Positions 1 through 11,489 of a DNA stretch of 64,000 bases are shown in pieces; position 1 is the first letter of the stretch; each line of letters starts with the position of its first letter. Source of the DNA: Larix kaempferi. Its lineage: Eukaryota > Streptophyta > Pinopsida > Pinales > Pinaceae. The DNA is taken from positions 1,743,501 through 1,807,500 of the forward strand of contig BSBM01000964.1 of assembly GCA_027924585.1 (NCBI GenBank). Direction: 5' to 3'. The notes beneath the pieces were generated by a model. It had not been told where the DNA came from. It saw only the letters and a list, made by a program, of their open reading frames with translations, and did no database searches. The position numbers and the translations under genes were made by a program.

Positions 1-2934
1 CCTCCAAGTGGTCTTTCAACCTGCAAATCGAATCAGCTATATATGGTGGAAAAACACTCTAGATAACTCAACAATACATCAACAAATAGATATCAGTCAT
101 GACAATGCTCATCCAAACATACAATGTCTCAAAAACTCTCAAATAATCTCATCTATTCAGTCCAAGTGTTTACAAAAAAATGCCCAAGAGAGCTACAAAA
201 TGGGTGAGTCTCTTCTCTTATAGAGAATGCTCACACTCAAACCTAACTCCCTCCAAAATCAATGGCTTAGATGAACTTCTCAAATGCCAAATCGATGGTG
301 GAGGAGTGCTCTAGAGAAGGGAGCGAATTGCCCTCTAACGCCCAAGGGAGAGATGGGGCCATTCGTGGGGCCCATACAACATGCAATAGGTGGTTAGGGG
401 GTGTCTATGGGCTGTTTTAGCCCCCTATACCACTCAACCAAAGTCTCATTACATAATAGTTACAAAATATGAAGTTTTACTAAGTGAAAAACGCCCCTCT
501 ATGGGAAAATTCGCCCCATGTATTGAGATGGGTATAAATGAGGGCCCCACATCACAAATTAAGTGTCCAAACATTACAAAAATGATCTTAGGGGATCCCC
601 TTACCTTTACCAACCATTGCACTTACCATTTCAATAGTTACCTTAGCCAAATTTGATTTTCCATATTTCATTAATTGCTGGTTTTATTTATGAAGATGTA
701 TTTTGCACTTTTGATCCACTTATATTACTTGGATTGACGAACCGTCTGCTGCAATGTGATCGTAGACCCCAAATATAGTAGACATGGTCACTTGAATGAC
801 CCCGATCCATCAATTAGGCACTGTTTGCCCAAAATCAAAGATTTTTAATTAAAACGGGTCCCTGGTGACCAATAATAATTAAAAATCTCATCAACGCTTC
901 AACCTTTTCTGAATCTGAACCTTGGAGGCGCATATGGGACCCCAAGACATGATAAATAACCAAAATCGAAATCTTGATCGCAACTTTTTTTCGGGCTCAT
1001 TTTTGGCCTAGTCAACCTGGTTTGACCAAGTCAAATCTGGTCAAAATGGTATTGGCTGAAAACCTGTATGCAACATGAAGCGTCAAGGCTTCCTTATTTA
1101 TGTTAGTACATTACTAAAACAATATAATGTCGACATGGTGATCATAATAAAAATATCTCAATAAAAATAGGCCCCAGGTGAGGTGGGCCCACCACCTCCA
1201 ACAATGACTCAAAACAGTTATGCACAACTTATAGACTTGACCACTTAGCTAACTTTGGGTGAGGTGGATAAACAAGGTGAAGGATAGGAGAAGACAAGGA
1301 CCGAGACCATGTGACCCTTCAGATAAACAGGGAAAGCAGGACCCACTGACATAAGCATACCATGATAATACCCAGGGAAGGGTGGTGCCGCACAAATGGG
1401 TAAAGTGCAGGGAAACCACCACTGATCATCTAACATACACCTTGCAACTCACATCCGTGCCTTCAGAAGACTCCGTGAGGATTGTTTCTAGAGCCGCCAT
1501 GACTGGGTGTCCGACAAACCGTAACTTGAGACTCTAGGGGACAATTCGCATAGCTGTCTCTTACTCCATCTCACCTCCTTGCCTTGCAGGACTAGGTGAG
1601 GAAATAACCACTACAATGCTCTGATATATATGGCTGACCTGTGTCCGTGTGTGTTCAAAAACACATTCTTGGACTTTACATTTAACTTTCATGCTTAGCC
1701 TTTTTGGCTTGATTTTACATTCAGATAGCCTTTTTGGCTTCATTTACAATCCATTTCATTTCATTACATTTCATGGCCCTTTTTGGGCTACATACATATC
1801 TCAAAAGATATAACAAGGCGCTCATACTGCAAAGTAATGGGGGCAAGTGTACAGGCTTCGATGACCAATGGGAACACTCGGTGAGTCTACACAATCCTAT
1901 ACTGCATTGCAACATCGGGGGCAACCGACGGGAGCAAATCCCAGGTTTGAGAATGCATCTCACACACTAAAGAGCCAAGGCACAATAAACACGGAGTCAT
2001 GGCATACTCAGAGGTCAATGGGGAAGGGGATCCCCAAGGCCACAAATCAAGGTCTAAGTCGAGAGAAACAAAAAATGGATGAGTCGGATGGGTGGAAGGA
2101 AGTGACAAGTGGATCCAAGGTTGGCTGCCAAGGAGGACGAAGTGACCAAATCTATACCGATGATGGGGAATGGGAACCAATGTGCATAAACAGGAGTTTA
2201 TTGAATGAGGTGGACTGACATTACCAAGGGCCATACACATCATAATGAAAATCGAGATCACCACATCAAATATCATATGTCAAGTCCGTGTACTATCACA
2301 AATAAACAAGTCTCAAAAACAACATGAGCAATAATCCATAAAGTGGTATACCTGCCATACCATATACCTGCTGCTGAAACTGGATCTGGAACTGGATCTC
2401 TGCTAAATTCGGGCAATAAGTGGCAAACCAGCAATACTCTGTATTGCTCTCATCACAATAAGGCTATGTAACTCTCTCAATGGGATCATGCAAAGCTCGG
2501 TAAGGAAAGGGGACCCTGCAGTCACTGGTCTGTAGTAGCTCTGGACTAATACAAAACAATTTGTCCCCTCTGATATCTCTGCTCGGGGCAATCTGAATAC
2601 AATGAATGCCCCCTCCAAAGGCATCTGATCTCTGATCTGGAAAAAAAATGTAGTATGGTACCCGACCACACAATCTGCAGCATGGTAGCTCCAACTAACA
2701 TGGATGTGATAAAATCTGGCTCCAGCTGGGACAAGTGCTCTAAGGGAGAGAGTGCTTGAGAACCACAGAATCTCTGGTCCGTAGCACCCCTCTTATCAAC
2801 ATCAAAGCGCATGCACATACATTCTATCTACATCATCATCATCTACATGTACCTATTCCTGTAAAATGCAGATGCTATACCAATATCTGCAGACCTCTCG
2901 TCGGGACATACAATATATATATATAAAATCCAGG
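1..2934. other. Decayed repetitive DNA, no recognisable gene
   Basis: I see no gene here. Open frames are short, overlap on both strands and show no known motif. A stretch near 2735-2785 resembles 30447-30495, both containing a shared block reading gagagagtgcttgagaacca, so part of this DNA belongs to a dispersed repeat family. A weaker match lies near 20655-20790. An AT run sits at 2911-2927. The segment ends at the target-site duplication of the LTR element that follows. Confidence 0.5.
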
Positions 2935-2939
2935 AAAAA
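2935..2939. repeat. 5-bp target-site duplication (left), AAAAA
   Basis: AAAAA directly precedes the TG of the left LTR and recurs directly after the CA of the right LTR (8517-8521). A 5-bp duplication is the normal integrase signature of LTR elements. The sequence is low-complexity, so on its own it is weak, but it sits exactly at both LTR edges. Confidence 0.8.
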
Positions 2940-4966
2940 TGTCATGTCCCAAATTTGGAATTGGGTCACAATGGCCTAATCACATTGGCCATATTCATTA
3001 GAGTTTGTAAAATTGATGTTAAAGGTCAAATAATTGCCAAGGAGGAAAATTACTAGTTTCCTAGGTTTGGGGTGGAAGCTTTGGGATTTGGAATAATGGG
3101 GATAATAAATGATGTCTGAACATTAGAGTGGCATAAATATTTAATAAAGGATCTAAATAAATATATACAAGTGAAAATCAAAGTGGCATTTGATCATGAA
3201 GACACATGGAGGAAGTGGGACCCACATATGGCTAGATTTCTCCACTACACTTGGCATCATTCTCTCACCAATTCGAATTCAAGGTGAATGGTAACATACT
3301 TGGGGGAGTCCAAAAGGTATTATTCATGGCATGACTCATCCAAGGTCGAAATATAGAGGAAGAGTAACTCCCATGTAAGAGGAAGAGGCAATTTGGAGTT
3401 AATGAGACACTTGGGCCAGATTCCCTAGCTCTATGACAACAATGATGAAGATGCTATGACACCTATGACACAAATCAGATCTGAAGGCTGACATATGACA
3501 TATATGACATGTCAGGGCTAAAAGTAGACTCCAAGAGGGCGCTCAAGGGTGTTAGGGCAGGTAAGATGCTTCCACATGTGATTTGGTGGAAGTGGGAAAC
3601 TAGGAATTGTTGTACAAGTGGCGTTCTTTGGAATATTTTCCCAACTTGAGTTGGCATGAGTCTCTTGGAAGGAATTCGACCCATGGAGGACATTAGAACT
3701 TTATAAATGTCAATAACAAAGAATGAAACCAGCTTTTGATCATTTGTAGAATTTGCAATTGCATTTGTGAAGAGGGAGAGCTAGTGGATGACTAGTTTCT
3801 TGCCTTAGCCAATTTCGAGGGTGAAAGATTCCCATCCAAGTTGGTAATTGGAAAGACCATTCAGACCTTTCATTTGGAGCTTTAATGGAGTCTTTATTTG
3901 CAGGTGTAAGCTACAGGGCAGCTCATGGTTTCTTCTATTGCAGCTCACTCCTTCAACCATTTCCAATTTTGATGGCATATTCTTGATCCTTGAGGGAGGG
4001 CGTTTTTGGTGAGCTATTGTACTCTTTGGGGGAGCTTTTAATGCCCCATTTCTTTTGTAATATGAAGTAAATACTCTGTTCTTCATCTCCAGAAAGTTTC
4101 AGGTCGAAATTCCAAGTAGAAATGTATAAATCTCATTTTTGATGGAAGAACAATGCCATTTCCCCACTACCTTGTTGTGAACTAATGTATTGATGATGAT
4201 TTCGAATGAATGGATGATTCTCTGATGCATTTGTGATTAATGGACTTCCATGAATGTAGTTTACAAGTTTCATGTACTGTACTTGAGCATTTGAAGTATT
4301 TTTACTCAGTTTAATTGCATTGGGAGAAGAAATAGTGCCATTTCCCCGAGGGTCGAATTGGTGATTTTTGCAGTTGAATGGGAGAGGGTTGGAACGGATA
4401 TAATAATCAATTAATGGTGCACATGAGACCTTAATAACATCCTTAACACATTACATACCTATGTTCATAAATTTGAGTGGTTTTGGAGGCAATTGGGAAG
4501 CCATTTTCAGTACTTACCCCAGGGGGATTTGAACCCCAAATTACTAGTAAAATTGCATACTTGGTCTGGAATCTTAAGAGAGTTTGCAGAGGTCTTTTGG
4601 TGGCCATATGTCATCCCTGAACATCATATTCAAGTCCTAATATCATTCATACACCTTCCTTGAATATTTGAAGGCATTTGGAGTCAATTTGAGACCTAGA
4701 GACCAATACTAGTCAAAGGGAAATCACTAGTAAAGTTACCTACATTGACCAGAATTGAAAGAGTATTTGCAGAAGTGTTTTAAAGGTCCAAAGGCATCCT
4801 TGAAACACATATTTATGTTCTAATATCATTCATATACCTTCTCAGAAGATTTGGGATCATTTGGGGCAAATTTGGGACCTAGAGATCAAAACGAGTCAAA
4901 GGTCGAACTAGGGAAAAAAAGTGGAAAGTTGCCATTTTAATAAAATTCCTAACAAGGGACATTACA
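2940..4966 (+). repeat. 5' LTR of the young element
   Basis: Starts TGTCATGTCCC and ends GGGACATTACA. The ends form an 11-bp imperfect inverted repeat (10 of 11 match), longer than the usual TG...CA. A TATA box lies about 760 bp in, so U3 is roughly 0.8 kb and R-U5 about 1.2 kb. Open frames read on the minus strand inside the LTR are duplicated in the other LTR and look fortuitous. Confidence 0.93.
3702..3707 (+). promoter_or_regulatory. TATA box of 5' LTR
   Basis: TATAAA within TTTATAAATG, the best TATA match in the LTR in element orientation. Transcription would start roughly 25-35 bp downstream, near 3735, and run through the internal ORF. Position inferred from motif only. Confidence 0.5.
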
Positions 4967-4967
4967 G

Positions 4968-4979
4968 TGGTATCAGAGC
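4968..4979 (+). other. Primer-binding site, tRNA-iMet type
   Basis: TGGTATCAGAGC lies one base after the end of the 5' LTR. It is the standard complement of the 3' end of plant initiator-methionine tRNA and primes minus-strand DNA synthesis. It fixes the LTR boundary and orientation. Confidence 0.95.
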
Positions 4980-5011
4980 ATGTTCTTGGCACCTGATGTG
5001 GTAGAACATTA

Positions 5012-6252
5012 ATGAAGACCAGGAGTCAAAGAAATAATCCACCACCCTTAGAAACTGAAACTGGATGTACTTTGGTGAAAGGGAAGAAGTAGGAGAAGAA
5101 GTGCATTCATTGGTCACCATGAGTAAGGAATAGAAAGGAACCTTAGAGGAGAATGAGGAGTTTAGAAAATTACTTAAACCATCCTTTGAAGACCAGTGGA
5201 GGCAATACTTTCAAGAGTTCAAATTGTTGCTTAGTGAAATTGGAAGAAACTTGGAAAAAATAATGAGCAATGGTTCTCTTTTCAAGGAAAATGATGAAAT
5301 AATTTATGTCACAAAAGAGGAACCTAATGTAATTGTGGAACATGAGGTACATGTTGATATGCAGGTTCTTGAAGATGCTACACTAAAACAAGAAGAAGGA
5401 CAAGCACTTGTCCTTGTTCAAATGGATTATGAGTTGCCTCATGGAGAGAGTTGCAAAGCCTTGGAAGAGGTACATGATCTCACAATAGTTGGACTAGCCA
5501 ATTATGGAGAAGATGAATTAAATATTTCAATGGGCAAGAGTTGTAAAGAATTAAAGTTGGTTCATAATTCCTCACCCCACATTTCTTTTCCAGCCACATC
5601 ACTTTGGGATGAAAATTAGGTGAAAGGTTTTTTTCTAGTGGTGCCACATGAGGGGTATGAAACTCCTACCTCTCCTTTTGATGATGACATGAATAGAGCA
5701 CCTCATTATTTAGAATTGCAGCAGCATATTGCTTTACCTTATGATGATACATATCCTCATGGATGTACGGATGAGACTTCTTTGAGTCCTTTGAAGTCTC
5801 CTTGTTTTTCCTGCTCATTATTTGGTTCAGATTTTAGTGGAGATTCTTCATTCACTTCTTGGATGAAAGAATCCATGGCTGAATATTTTGATGCATATCA
5901 CGTTCTTTTGGAGCAGCACTATCGGACATGGGATCCTCTCCTATGTCATTGGAACAGATTTGATTGGTCACTTGAAGATTGTATGCACCTAGCAAATGGT
6001 GGTCTACTTACTTGGAGGTATAAACACTTTCATGATTCTTTGATGAAGCATCTTGTTGATGTACATTTTCATTATGTTGTTATGTACTTTGATGATATAT
6101 ATTTTGTACTCATGATGTTTGGAAGAATGCATACAAGAAAATGGGATCCAGGAATCCTCTTATCTGATGGTATGGGTTGGAGAGCACTTTTAATTGTTGG
6201 GGTGCAATACAAGCAATGGGACCCTGGAATAATTTTTGTCTCATTGGTTTGA
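5012..6252 (+). pseudogene. Orphan internal ORF, gag-like start, one in-frame stop
   Basis: An ATG at 5012 begins MKTRSQ, a start common in Ty3-type gag proteins, but a frameshift near 5090 moves coding to the frame that runs to 6250. That frame contains LLKPSFEDQWRQYFQEFKL (about 5167-5223) and then a long acidic region. It is open from 5224 apart from a TAG at 5617-5619. The product is rich in Asp, Glu, His and Trp, and contains three spaced WDP motifs (RTWDP, RKWDP, KQWDP). A segment at about 6040-6110 reads YVVMYFDDIYF and resembles the palm motif of Ty3 reverse transcriptase, but no other RT block is present. I do not recognise the whole protein. It may be gag-derived, a rearranged fragment of gag-pol, or a family-specific protein. 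Both breaks may be absent from active copies. Confidence 0.6.
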
Positions 6253-6473
6253 ATTTTTTGGGGGGAAACAAGCAGTATGGGAGATGGATTTCCCACTTAA
6301 TAAAGTGAATTTTATTAGAGTAGTGCAGCAGCAAGCATGGTGGTTCCTCTCTAAAATCTTCAAGGAAACTCAAAGACTCAAGTTTGGACAATTTAATGGC
6401 AACTTCAAAGAATTATACAGGAAGCAGGTTCTTCAACACCCATGTTTGAAATTGCTTGAGGACAAGCAATATT

Positions 6474-6486
6474 GGGAAGGGAGGAT
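6474..6486 (+). other. Polypurine tract
   Basis: GGGAAGGGAGGAT immediately precedes the TG of the 3' LTR (6488). It would prime plus-strand synthesis. It confirms the plus orientation set by the PBS. Confidence 0.85.
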
Positions 6487-6487
6487 T

Positions 6488-8516
6488 TGTCATGTCCCAA
6501 ATTTGGAATTGGGTCACAATGGCCTAATCACATTGGCCATATTCATTAGAGTTTGTAAAATTGATGTTAAAGGTCAAATAATTGCCAAGGAGGAAAATTA
6601 CTAGTTTCCTAGGTTTGGGGTGGAAGCTTTGGGATTTGGAATAATGGGGATAATAAATGATGTCTGAACATTAGAGTGGCATAAATATTTAATAAAGGAT
6701 CTAAATAAATATATACAAGTGAAAATCAAAGTGGCATTTGATCATGAAGACACATGGAGGAAGTGGGACCCACATATGGCTAGATTTCCCCACTACACTT
6801 GGCATCATTCTCTCACCAATTCGAATTCAAGGTGAATGGTAACATACTTGGGGGAGTCCAAAAGGTATTATTCATGGCATGACTCATCCAAGGTCGAAAT
6901 ATAGAGGAAGAGTAACTCCCATGTAAGAGGAAGAGGCAATTTGGAGTTAGTGAGACACTTGGGCCAGATTCCCTAGCTCTATGACAACAATGATGAAGAT
7001 GCTATGACACACCTATGACACAAATCAGACCTGAAGGCTGACATATGACATATATAACATGTCAGGGCTAAAAGTAGACTCCAAGAGGGCGCTCAAGGGT
7101 GTTAGGGCAGGTAAGATGCTTCCACATGTGATTTGGTGGAAGTGGGAAACTAGGAATTGTTGTACAAGTGGCGTTCTTTGGAATATTTTCCCAACTTGAG
7201 TTGGCATGAGTCTCTTGGAAGGAATTCGACCCATGGAGGACATTAGAACTTTATAAATGTCAATAACAAAGAATGAAACCAGCTTTTGATCATTTGTAGA
7301 ATTTGCAATTGCATTTGTGAAGAGGGAGAGCTAGTGGATGACTAGTTTCTTGCCTTAGCCAATTTCGAGGGTGAAAGATTCCCATCCAAGTTGGTAATTG
7401 GAAAGACCATTCAGACCTTTCATTTGGAGCTTTAATGGAGTCTTTATTTGCAGGTGTAAGCTACAGGGCAGCTCATGGTTTCTTCTATTGCAGCTCACTC
7501 CTTCAACCATTTCCAATTTTGATGGCATATTCTTGATCCTTGAGGGAGGGCGTTTTTGGTGAGCTATTGTACTCTTTGGGGGAGCTTTTAATGCCCCATT
7601 TCTTTTGTAATATGAAGTAAATACTCTGTTCTTCATCTCCAGAAAGTTTCAGGTCGAAATTCCAAGTAGAAATGTATAAATCTCATTTTTGATGGAAGAA
7701 CAATGCCATTTCCCCACTACCTTGTTGTGAACTAATGTATTGATGATGATTTCGAATGAATGGATGATTCTCTGATGCATTTGTGATTAATGGACTTCCA
7801 TGAATGTAGTTTACAAGTTTCATGTACTGTACTTGAGCATTTGAAGTATTTTTACTCAGTTTAATTGCATTGGGAGAAGAAATAGTGCCATTTCCCCGAG
7901 GGTCGAATTGGTGATTTTTGCAGTTGAATGGGAGAGGGTTGGAACGGATATAATAATCAATTAATGGTGCACATGAGACCTTAATAACATCCTTAACACA
8001 TTACATACCTATGTTCATAAATTTGAGTGGTTTTGGAGGCAATTGGGAAGCCATTTTCAGTACTTACCCCAGGGGGATTTGAACCCCAAATTACTAGTAA
8101 AATTGCATACTTGGTCCGGAATCTTAAGAGAGTTTGCAGAGGTCTTTTGGTGGCCATATGTCATCCCTGAACATCATATTCAAGTCCTAATATCATTCAT
8201 ACACCTTCCTTGAATATTTGAAGGCATTTGGAGTCAATTTGAGACCTAGAGACCAATACTAGTCAAAGGGAAATCACTAGTAAAGTTACCTACATTGACC
8301 AGAATTGAAAGAGTATTTGCAGAAGTGTTTTAAAGGTCCAAAGGCATCCCTGAAACACATATTTATGTTCTAATATCATTCATATACCTTCTCAGAAGAT
8401 TTGGGATCATTTGGGGCAAATTTGGGACCTAGAGATCAAAACCAGTCAAAGGTCGAACTAGAGAAAAAAAGTGGAAAGTTGCTATTTTAATAAAATTCCT
8501 AACAAGGGACATTACA
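6488..8516 (+). repeat. 3' LTR of the young element
   Basis: Near-identical copy of 2940-4966 with the same TGTCATGTCCC...GGGACATTACA ends. It is 2 bp longer through an extra AC near 7010. About nine substitutions separate the LTRs (for example near 6789, 6949 and 8118). No deletion of either LTR is seen. Confidence 0.93.
7252..7257 (+). promoter_or_regulatory. TATA box of 3' LTR
   Basis: The same TATAAA as in the 5' LTR. If active it would send transcripts out of the element into the sequence to the right. Confidence 0.4.
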
Positions 8517-8521
8517 AAAAA
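8517..8521. repeat. 5-bp target-site duplication (right), AAAAA
   Basis: Matches 2935-2939 and directly follows the terminal CA of the 3' LTR. Confidence 0.8.
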
Positions 8522-8690
8522 TATAAACAAAATGACAAATGCTGAAATGGAAAGATGTCAAAAATGAAATGTACTCTACAACATTTTAAGTTTTATTACG
8601 TCGACACATAAGGTGTAAAAAGATGAAAAGCAAAGAAAGGAAAGCTAGGCTACACAAACAAGCAAGACAAAGAAAGTGTGCCAAAGGTAA

Positions 8691-8721
8691 GAAAAACAAA
8701 AACCAAAACAAAAACAAAAAC
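8691..8721 (+). repeat. A/C-rich simple repeat
   Basis: Imperfect AAAAAC repeats, probably a decayed poly(A) tail or a microsatellite. No coding value is assigned to the lysine/threonine-rich frame that crosses it. Confidence 0.6.
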
Positions 8722-8791
8722 GTACGAAAAGCTATTGCCCACGGGAGCTTATTTAATTTACCTACCCTACGCTAACCAATTAAGAGAAGTA

Positions 8792-9643
8792 CTAAGTAAA
8801 ATCATAGATCCAGTGCAACCACTCATCCAAAAGATCAATAGTTCTTCCTTGGCGTTGTTTAGCAAAAGAAGTCAAGACTGGATTAAAAATTAATGAGTTT
8901 AAGATCACAATCCTCTTGACTTGTTCACAAATTGGAAAAGGGTTAGAGTGGTGCAAAATGAAAACATGCCGAGGTTGAGACTGAGTTTCGCAAGACACAT
9001 CCATCAATAAGCCAAAAGGATCATGAAAATGGTGTGAGTTATCCTTTAAATTTGATGGAAGAAAATGATATAACATTCGACTCAACCCTCCTTAAGACAT
9101 GTTGTTCTCCTCATCTATCAAGCTGGCATTCTCAATGGTGTTCATCCTTGGATTGATGAAAGAACCAAGTGGGGACAAATTGGAGTTTACTAAACCTAAG
9201 ATCAAAATTACTCCCACTTGTTGCTAAAAAATTGCGAAAAGATGAAATTTATCTTTGAAAAGCTTCTCGGTCAACCAAGCAATAAGACTATCAGTTTGGA
9301 GAATAGGGTTAACCTAGGATGACTGAAAAAGAAAATAAAAGGTTTTACCATCAACCGCTTGGCATTCTACAAACTCCTTATCAAACCCTTTGCACAACAA
9401 AATTAGGTTTGAAAGAGGCATTGACTTCATGAGTTGGGATGGGAGGGAGGATTGAAACGTAGAGGCTTGCTTAGTATTTCCTAAAATTGTCCTCCCCAAT
9501 TCTGCATGAGATAAGGGACATTTGTCAAAGAAATTATCAAGGTCAACACCAGCCTTCCGAAGACAAGACTCATTTTGATTCATATTTCCAATCAATTCAT
9601 TGTGTCCAAGGAGAGAGCAAGGAATTGTGTTGACATTAAGCAT
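8792..9643 (-). pseudogene. Unrecognised minus-strand reading frame, three stops
   Basis: A single minus-strand frame runs about 850 bp with only three in-frame stops (near 9314, 9210 and 9086) and no frameshift. It would encode about 280 residues. Visible phrases include LLGHNELIGNMNQNESC near the start and LLDEWLHWIYDF at the end. Upstream on the minus strand the frame continues open to a stop near 9695, which is about where the adjacent LINE begins, so the LINE may have split it. I recognise no domain, signal peptide or membrane segment. It may be part of an old retroelement or a chance long frame. Confidence 0.3.
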
Positions 9644-9689
9644 GACACCTTTTGAATTCGAGAACTTATTCGAAGATAAAAAGCATTGA

Positions 9690-11489
9690 AGTGATCAACT
9701 GGAAAGTCTCCAACAGGAAGGTATGAATAACGGTTATAGTGAAGACTTGAAGAAACAAGAGCAAATCCTCATAGAGCAATTTCAAGCTAGAGAAAAGCAG
9801 GAGATCTATTGGAGACAGAATTCCAGAAACCAATGGCTTCAAGAGGGGGAATGAAACACATCCTTCTTCTATAAATCTATCATCTAGAACAGACAGAAAG
9901 CCAGGATTCATAGACTCAAGACAAAAGTTGGCCAATATGTGGAAACAAGAGAAGATATGGACACAAAACTGACTCAATTTTTTGGGGATATCATGAAAGA
10001 AGACCAAGGCAACCGATCCGAGCATATTACAAGAATCACCCAGCTTATTCCCCACACAGTCACTGATGAGCAGAACGATCTCCTGAAGCAACCAGTGACT
10101 CTCATGGAAGTTGAAGAATCCCTCCACCAAATGGCAGAAGGTAAGGCCCCAGGTCCTGATGGCTTCACAACTAACTTCTTCCACCATTTCTGGAACATGA
10201 TCAAACACAACGTCTAGCAAATTGTAGAAGACTCTAGACGAAACAGAGGAGTGCTACGCACTTTCAACGCTACTTTCATCACTCTTATCCCTAAGGCGGA
10301 GGGTGTAGACACTCCAGGTAAGTTTCGACGAATTTCCCTTTGTAATATCATCTATAAAATAATCACCAAAGTCATGGCTAATCGCCTAAAGCCCATTCTC
10401 CACCATCTGATTGCCTCGGAGCAATCTGTGTTCGTTGAAGGAAGACAAATATTGGATGGGGTGATTCTTATCCATGAATTTATTCACTCCCTCAAGGTCT
10501 CCAAAATCCCAGGAATGCTGCTCAAACTTGAAATCTCTAAATCCTATGATAAGTTAAGTTGGCAATACATGAGGGAAATGCTCACAGCCTATGGCTTTAA
10601 TGAGGAATGGACTAATTGGGTTATGAGTATGACCTCAAGAAATTTTTCTCCATTCTACTTAATGGAACCCCTACAAGGACCTTTTGCCCTTCAAGAGGCA
10701 TCCTCTAAGGGGATCCTATCTCCCCCTTCCTCTTTATATTGATGGCAGAAGGCCTCAGCAGACTTATCAAATCTATGGTGACCAATGGAGAAATGAGAGG
10801 CCTCAACGTTCACCCTGCATGCCGTTAAGCAAACTCATTAACAGTTTGTGGATGACACTATGCTCATGGGTCACGCTTCCATCTAAGAGGCAAAAGCCAT
10901 CAAGAAATGCCTTAATACCTTCTCCAAGGCTTCTGGGTTAGAGATTAACGGAGAAAAATCGCAAGTCTACTTTTTTAACACCCCCAACATCTCCCAAAGG
11001 AACATCCTTCGTATTCTTGGCTTCCAAGGGAGCTCCCTTCCATCCAAATATCTGGGCGCCCCCCCAGCGGAAGGTGTTATCAAACGAGTGTTGTGGACTG
11101 ATGTTCTTGATAGAATGCGGAAAAAGCTAAATAATTGGACGCTCCGACCCTTGAACTTGGCCAGCAGACTCACTCTTATCAAAGTTGTCCTCCAAGCAAT
11201 GCCCATTTATCTCTTCTTAGTTCTTGCTGCTCCCAAATCTGTGATTAAGGAAATTAGAGCCATCCAAAGAACCTTTTTGTGGGGTGGAAATGCAGAGAAA
11301 CATAACTGGGCTCTGGTCAGTTGGGAAAAAATCTGTCGTCCCAAACTCCAGGGAGGCCTTGGTTTGAGAGATCCCGAGATGAATAATGAAGTTTTGGGAG
11401 CTAAAATTTGGTGGAAATGGGTTATCCACAACGCGGAACTTTGGGCTCTGTTAGGGCATGCTAAATATGCCCATGACAGACCAAAGTAG
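9690..11489 (+). pseudogene. LINE ORF2 fragment: reverse transcriptase
   Basis: Translation shows the region between endonuclease and RT (YWRQNSRNQWLQEGE), then GKAPGPDGF near 10140, NATFITLIPK near 10266, the block SLCNIIYKIITKVMANRLKP near 10340, and GRQILDGVI. The catalytic FVDD box lies at 10845-10856. The thumb and connection follow (RLTLIKVVLQAMPIYLF near 11167). In-frame stops occur at about 9853, 9892, 10215 and 10891, and frameshifts lie near 10700-10740 and 10835. The parent enzyme copies LINE RNA at a nicked genomic target. The match to plant L1 ORF2 is unmistakable. This copy cannot make an active enzyme. Confidence 0.9.

Larger units (their letters stand above)
2940..8516 (+). 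mobile_element. Complete non-autonomous LTR retrotransposon, young
   Basis: Two direct repeats of 2027 and 2029 bp flank a 1.5 kb internal region. The left LTR is followed by a tRNA-iMet primer-binding site and the right LTR is preceded by a purine tract, which sets the orientation as plus. The element lacks recognisable protease, integrase, RNase H or complete RT and so must be mobilised by an autonomous partner. A MKTRSQ-type start after the PBS recalls Ty3-type gag N-termini. By eye the LTRs differ at about nine positions plus one 2-bp indel, so insertion was recent compared with everything else here except the gag-only element at 38741. Size and coding content resemble LARD-type elements with a shortened interior. 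Confidence 0.93.

Noticed and set aside
1612-1640. PBS-like sequence on the minus strand (TATCAGAGCATTG)
   Set aside because: Lacks the TGG start, and no LTR edge or partner is seen.
3475-4086. Minus-strand frames repeated at 7025-7636
   Set aside because: They are conserved only because they lie in both LTRs; no motif, and the element reads plus.
9666-10220. 184-codon minus-strand frame
   Set aside because: Antisense shadow of the LINE reverse transcriptase.
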